Assembly (NCBI RefSeq): GCF_040448305.1
Contig: NZ_CP148752.1
Span: forward strand, 5,557,501-5,621,500
Reading direction: 5' to 3'
Length of the DNA: 64,000 nt
DNA from: Pseudomonas fluorescens
Lineage (GTDB): Bacteria > Pseudomonadota > Gammaproteobacteria > Pseudomonadales > Pseudomonadaceae
Below are positions 60,607 to 64,000 of this stretch, piece by piece. The stretch's first letter is position 1, and the number at the start of each line of letters is the position of its first letter. Position numbers and translations under genes: made by a program. Below the pieces are notes generated by a model, which saw nothing but the letters and a program-made list of their open reading frames with translations, ran no database searches and was not told where the DNA came from.

Positions 60607-61923
60607 ATGACGACCAGCACGACTTACAGCGAATCCACACCTGCGCAACCGACGAACTCCGCCACCCGCGTGGCCACCGCGAGCTTCATCGGTACCGCCA
60701 TCGAGTTCTACGACTTCTACGTCTATGCCACCGCCGCCGCACTGGTGATCGGTCCGGTGTTCTTTCCACAGACATCCGGCACCGCCCAGATGCTTTCGGC
60801 GTTTCTCACTTTTGGCATCGCCTTCCTTGCGCGCCCCTTGGGCTCGGCCCTTTTCGGTCACTTCGGCGACCGTATCGGCCGCAAGTCGACCCTGGTCGCC
60901 TCGCTGCTGCTGATGGGCGTGTGCACCACGCTGATCGGCGTGCTGCCGGGATACGACAGCATTGGCGCCTGGGCACCGATCCTGCTTTGCGTCCTGCGCT
61001 TCGGCCAAGGCCTTGGGTTGGGCGGTGAATGGGGTGGCGCGGCATTGTTGGCCACGGAGAACGCGCCGAAAGGCAAGCGCGCGTGGTTCGGCATGTTCCC
61101 GCAACTGGGTCCATCCATCGGTTTTCTGGCGGCCAACGGCCTGTTCCTGACCCTGGCTGTGGTGCTGGATGATGAACAGTTCCGCTCATGGGGCTGGCGT
61201 ATTCCGTTCCTGCTCAGCGCCGCACTGGTGATGGTCGGCCTGTACGTACGCCTCAAACTGCATGAGACCCCGGTATTCGCCAATGCCATGGCGCGTCAGG
61301 AACGAGTGAAGATCCCCCTGTTCGAGCTGTTCGGCCAATACTGGGTGCCCGTTTTGCTGGGCGCCGGCGCGATGGTCGTGTGCTATGCGCTGTTTTACAT
61401 CTCCACCGTGTTTTCCCTGAGTTACGGCGTGGCAACGCTCGGCTACAGCCGCGAAACTTTCCTCGGCCTGCTGTGCTTCGCGGTGCTGTTCATGGCTGCC
61501 GCCACCCCGCTATCGGCCTGGGCCAGCGACCGTTACGGGCGCAAACCGGTACTGATCATCGGTGGTGTGCTGGCGATCCTGTCCGGCTTCCTCATGGAAC
61601 CCCTGCTGACCCAAGGCTCGACCTGGGGTGTGGCGCTGTTCCTGTGCATCGAACTGTTTCTGATGGGCGTGACATTTGCGCCGATGGGTGCACTGCTGCC
61701 GGAGCTGTTCCCCACCCACGTGCGCTACACCGGCGCCTCGGCGGCCTACAACCTGGGCGGTATCGTCGGCGCGTCCGCAGCGCCGTTCTTCGCCCAGAAA
61801 CTGGTGGCGATGGGCGGGTTGAGTTACGTTGGCGGCTATGTGTCCGGGGCGGCGGTGCTGAGTTTGATTGCGGTACTGTGCCTGAAGGAAACGCGGCATA
61901 ACGATTTGAATCAGGTTGTCTGA
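60607..61923 (+). CDS. MFS transporter of the metabolite:H+ symporter (MHS) family
   Basis: The 438-residue protein has twelve predicted transmembrane helices. The MFS/MHS signatures are ASFIGTAIEFYDFYVYATAAALV, the loop-2-3 motif HFGDRIGRKS and GQGLGLGGEWGGAALL in helix 4-5. MHS carriers bring in dicarboxylates, osmolytes or aromatic acids with protons; the substrate is not evident and no catabolic genes are adjacent. The ATG at 60607 follows AGGGATAACCGC; an upstream ATG at 60586 is possible. Confidence 0.87.
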   Translation: MTTSTTYSESTPAQPTNSATRVATASFIGTAIEFYDFYVYATAAALVIGPVFFPQTSGTAQMLSAFLTFGIAFLARPLGSALFGHFGDRIGRKSTLVASLLLMGVCTTLIGVLPGYDSIGAWAPILLCVLRFGQGLGLGGEWGGAALLATENAPKGKRAWFGMFPQLGPSIGFLAANGLFLTLAVVLDDEQFRSWGWRIPFLLSAALVMVGLYVRLKLHETPVFANAMARQERVKIPLFELFGQYWVPVLLGAGAMVVCYALFYISTVFSLSYGVATLGYSRETFLGLLCFAVLFMAAATPLSAWASDRYGRKPVLIIGGVLAILSGFLMEPLLTQGSTWGVALFLCIELFLMGVTFAPMGALLPELFPTHVRYTGASAAYNLGGIVGASAAPFFAQKLVAMGGLSYVGGYVSGAAVLSLIAVLCLKETRHNDLNQVV

Positions 61924-61931
61924 CAGATAGT

Positions 61932-62012
61932 CATCGCGGGCAAGCCGCGCTCCCACAGGTCATGTGTCGTATCACCATTTTGTGGTCGACGCCCATCCTG
62001 TGGGAGCGTGAC
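61932..62012. repeat. REP pair, class A, right copy split by an IS
   Basis: The left copy is a diverged CATCGCGGGCAAGCCGCGCTCC. The right copy starts TGTGGGAGCGTGAC and is cut by the IS3-family element; it resumes after the IS as GACTTGCCCGCGATGGCG (63255-63272). Joined across the 3-bp duplication it reads as a normal REP copy. Confidence 0.85.
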
Positions 62013-62050
62013 TGAACTGGTCAAGTAATCCCGGACACCGGTTACGGTGT

Positions 62051-62887
62051 TTATGCCGCTTTTTGCTCCATGGCTATTGGCGACAGGTAGTTGTTGTAGC
62101 TGTGGAGCCTGGTGCGGTTGTAGTACAGGAAGAAACGCACCATATCGGTTTTTGCTTCCTCGATCTTGCTGTAGCCACTACGAGGCACCCATTCTGATTT
62201 CAGCGTGCCGAAAAAACGCTCCGTTGGAGCATTGTCCCAGCACTGCCCGCGATGACTCATGCTTTGCAAAATGCCATGACGCTTCAGTTCTTCTTGAAAC
62301 TTGCGACTGGTGTACTGACAGCCCTGATCTGAATGGAACATCAGTCCAGGAGGACACGCTCGCACCTCTGTCGCCATGCGTAGCGCCTTGCTGACCAAGT
62401 TGGCGTCATTGACCAGCGAAAACGCCCAGCCAATGACGCGGCGAGCAAACAAATCGATCACGATGGCCAGATGAACCCAGCGCTCGCCCACCATCAAGCT
62501 GGTAACGTCGCCACACCAGACCTGATCAACTGCAGTCGGCTTAAAATTGCGCTTGAGTCGATTGGGCGCGACAAATGCTTCAACGCCTTTGGATCTGAAT
62601 GGGTGAGGCTGGCGTTGTTTACTGACAATGTTGGCCTCCCTCATTAGCGCCCTGACAAGGCCTCTTCCGATCGCGATGTTTTGGGACTTCAGGTTCTTGC
62701 TGATCATTCTGGAACCCATGGCTTCCCGGCTTTCGCTGTGCAGTTCAACCACTTTCAACTTGAGGTCTTCGCGTCTGATCCGCGGTTTGGCTCGCCGCTG
62801 AAGCCACTCATAAAAGCTGCTGCGCTTCACATCGAAAACACGACACACAATGGCAGTCGGGAATGACTCTCTTAGTTCCGCAATCAT
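62051..62887 (-). CDS. IS3-family transposase OrfB (integrase catalytic region)
   Basis: OrfB carries the DDE catalytic core. The first Asp is in VDQVWCGDVTSL, the second in MFHSDQGCQY, and the Glu in ERFFGTLKSEW, with helix-turn-helix-like HTH_21 sequence before it. It has no natural strong start: a first ATG lies at 62887 and the frame runs in the -1 phase of OrfA back to the A6G motif at about 62926-62932. The functional OrfAB is therefore expected by programmed frameshifting. Confidence 0.9.
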   Translation of the reverse strand: MIAELRESFPTAIVCRVFDVKRSSFYEWLQRRAKPRIRREDLKLKVVELHSESREAMGSRMISKNLKSQNIAIGRGLVRALMREANIVSKQRQPHPFRSKGVEAFVAPNRLKRNFKPTAVDQVWCGDVTSLMVGERWVHLAIVIDLFARRVIGWAFSLVNDANLVSKALRMATEVRACPPGLMFHSDQGCQYTSRKFQEELKRHGILQSMSHRGQCWDNAPTERFFGTLKSEWVPRSGYSKIEEAKTDMVRFFLYYNRTRLHSYNNYLSPIAMEQKAA

Positions 62888-63189
62888 CGAAAACGATCGG
62901 GATCCGACATCAAGAGAGCGGTAGCCTTTTTTAAGATCTCGGCTTCCATTTCCATGCGTTTGATCTTGGCCTTTAGTTCCTGGATCTGGCGCTGATCTTC
63001 GGTAATCGCCTTGGTGCCTTTGACTGGCTGTCCCTCGCGTTCCTTGCGAACCTGATCGACCCAACGCCGTAAAGCGGTAGGGCCGATATCCAGCGATGCA
63101 CACACTTCTGGAACCGGGCAGTTATCATCAAGCACCATGCTGGCAGCATGCAGCTTGAACTCGCGGGTATAGACCTTTCTTTCGTTCAT
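62884..63189 (-). CDS. IS3-family transposase OrfA
   Basis: The 101-residue OrfA begins MNERKVYTREFKLHAASMVLD after GGAGG and contains a helix-turn-helix (PVPEVCASLDIGPTALRRWVDQV) and a leucine zipper-like coil (IQELKAKIKRMEMEAEILKKATALL). OrfA binds the IS ends. It overlaps OrfB, and frameshifting at the AAAAAAG heptamer gives OrfAB. Confidence 0.9.
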   Translation of the reverse strand: MNERKVYTREFKLHAASMVLDDNCPVPEVCASLDIGPTALRRWVDQVRKEREGQPVKGTKAITEDQRQIQELKAKIKRMEMEAEILKKATALLMSDPDRFR

Positions 63190-63408
63190 GGAACCTCCAA
63201 GTTGGCGAAATCATATCGCCCTTAAGAGGTGTCCGGAATTATTAGGCCAGTTCAGACTTGCCCGCGATGGCGTCTTAACTGACAAAACACTCCCCCGAAA
63301 AACCACAACTTTCCCCCACCCACCGTCACCTCGCTCTACGCGCATCGGCTCATCCCCGCTATACTTCCCGGCTTTTCCTGAATAAATGCCAATAGGGTCC
63401 CGCCGCGC

Positions 63409-64000
63409 ATGGATAAGACCTACCAGCCGCACGCCATTGAAACTTCCTGGTACAACACCTGGGAGTCAGAGAATTACTTCGCCCCGCAAGGCGCGGGCGA
63501 GTCCTACACCATCATGATCCCGCCGCCGAACGTCACCGGCAGCCTGCACATGGGTCACGGCTTCAACAACGCGATCATGGACGCCCTGATCCGCTTCCGC
63601 CGCATGCAGGGTCGCAACACCTTGTGGCAGCCGGGTACCGACCACGCCGGTATCGCCACGCAGATGCTGGTAGAGCGTCAGCTCGAAGCCAAGGGCCAGA
63701 GCCGCCATGACCTGGGCCGCGAGAAATTCCTCGAGAAAGTCTGGGAGTGGAAGGATGAGTCCGGCGGCAACATCAGCCGTCAGATCCGCCGCCTCGGTTC
63801 GTCCGTAGATTGGAGCCGCGAGCGCTTCACCATGGACGACGGTCTCTCTGAAGCCGTTAAGGAAGCATTCGTCCGTTTGCACGAAGACGGCCTGATCTAC
63901 CGCGGCAAGCGCCTGGTCAACTGGGACACCAAGCTGCACACGGCGATTTCCGACCTCGAAGTGGAGAACCACGACGAGAAAGGTTTCCTGTGGAACCTGA
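63409..64000 (+). CDS. valS: Valyl-tRNA synthetase, 5' part
   Basis: The frame runs from ATG 63409 to the end of the window (197 codons). It starts MDKTYQPHAIETSWYNTWES, and the HIGH-type motif is HMGH at residues 47-50 in IPPPNVTGSLHMGHGF. The complete enzyme has about 950 residues. An IS3 element lies 154 bases upstream, and the remaining upstream DNA is the cut REP and a short leader. A TATACT at 63359 could be the -10 of its promoter, without a clear -35. Confidence 0.95.
   Translation, partial: MDKTYQPHAIETSWYNTWESENYFAPQGAGESYTIMIPPPNVTGSLHMGHGFNNAIMDALIRFRRMQGRNTLWQPGTDHAGIATQMLVERQLEAKGQSRHDLGREKFLEKVWEWKDESGGNISRQIRRLGSSVDWSRERFTMDDGLSEAVKEAFVRLHEDGLIYRGKRLVNWDTKLHTAISDLEVENHDEKGFLWNL

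Larger units (their letters stand above)
62013..63254 (-). mobile_element. IS3-family insertion sequence, apparently intact
   Basis: The 1242-bp element starts TGAACTGG and ends CCAGTTCA. The terminal inverted repeats are about 27 bases long with 23 matches, and they end in TG...CA as IS3 elements do. It is flanked by a GAC direct repeat (62010-62012 and 63255-63257), the 3-bp duplication typical of the family. OrfA and OrfB overlap in the -1 phase with an A6G slippery site. All parts look functional. Confidence 0.9.

Noticed and set aside
1801..61000. Repeated GC-rich motifs as a possible CRISPR array
   Set aside because: The copies are scattered singly or in inverted pairs between genes, not as regularly spaced direct repeats, and no cas genes are present.

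Overview
The window is a stretch of Pseudomonas chromosome, most likely from the P. fluorescens group. The evidence is the high GC content, protein sequences that read as Pseudomonas throughout (XseA, LeuA, the Isc proteins, GlpD and others), the gene order rlmN-pilW-rodZ-ispG-hisS-yfgM-bamB-der followed by the isc cluster, and many copies of the GC-rich REP palindrome typical of fluorescent pseudomonads. Nearly all of it is core housekeeping sequence. The accessory material is two insertion-sequence loci, REP pairs, and one very large palindrome.

Layout: 1-3.9 kb holds the 3' part of xseA, an M23 peptidase, and leuA preceded by a small leader ORF. 4.1-6.0 kb holds an omega-amidase and a methionine/glutamine-type aminotransferase gene that overlap. 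6.1-15.0 kb is the minus-strand block rlmN, pilW, rodZ, ispG, hisS, yfgM, bamB, der. 15.1-21.2 kb is ndk and the complete Fe-S assembly operon iscRSUA-hscBA-fdx-iscX, with a near-consensus IscR operator at its promoter. cysE, trmJ and suhB follow to 23.9 kb. At 24.0-25.1 kb lies a dead mosaic IS: IS4-type ends and the IS4 transposase C-terminal half are joined to the start of an IS110-type transposase. 25.1-27.5 kb is an oxidative-stress and iron block (2-Cys peroxiredoxin, Bfd, bacterioferritin, monothiol glutaredoxin).

27.5-33.7 kb has an orphan molybdopterin oxidoreductase, argF with an ArgR operator, an orphan ABC ATPase, a PhzF-like protein and YbaK. 34.0-39.2 kb is the glycerol regulon glpF-glpK-glpR-glpD with candidate GlpR operators before glpF and glpD. 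39.3-45.7 kb has an old-yellow-enzyme, recJ, yaeQ, a CaiB-type CoA transferase, a periplasmic binding-type protein and a DUF3509-type protein. 45.9-52.1 kb has a BvgS-like sensor without a kinase domain, then thrC, hom, dsbC and xerD. 52.2-58.0 kb has a CPA1 antiporter and the rplS-trmD-rimM-rpsP and ffh loci, separated by a hairpin-rich intergenic region with a 157-bp palindrome. 58.2-61.9 kb has a CcsA-like membrane protein, a CNNM/CorC protein and an MHS-type transporter. An intact IS3-family element with a 3-bp target duplication has inserted inside a REP palindrome at 62.0-63.3 kb, just before valS, which runs off the end.

I did not find an unmistakably new multi-gene system. The observations most worth following up are the large palindrome at the ffh stop codon, the leuA leader ORF with its possible attenuator, the kinase-less BvgS-like sensor, and the IS4/IS110 mosaic with its structured left end. 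Start sites were reassigned by ribosome-binding site and family length where the longest reading frame is clearly extended.
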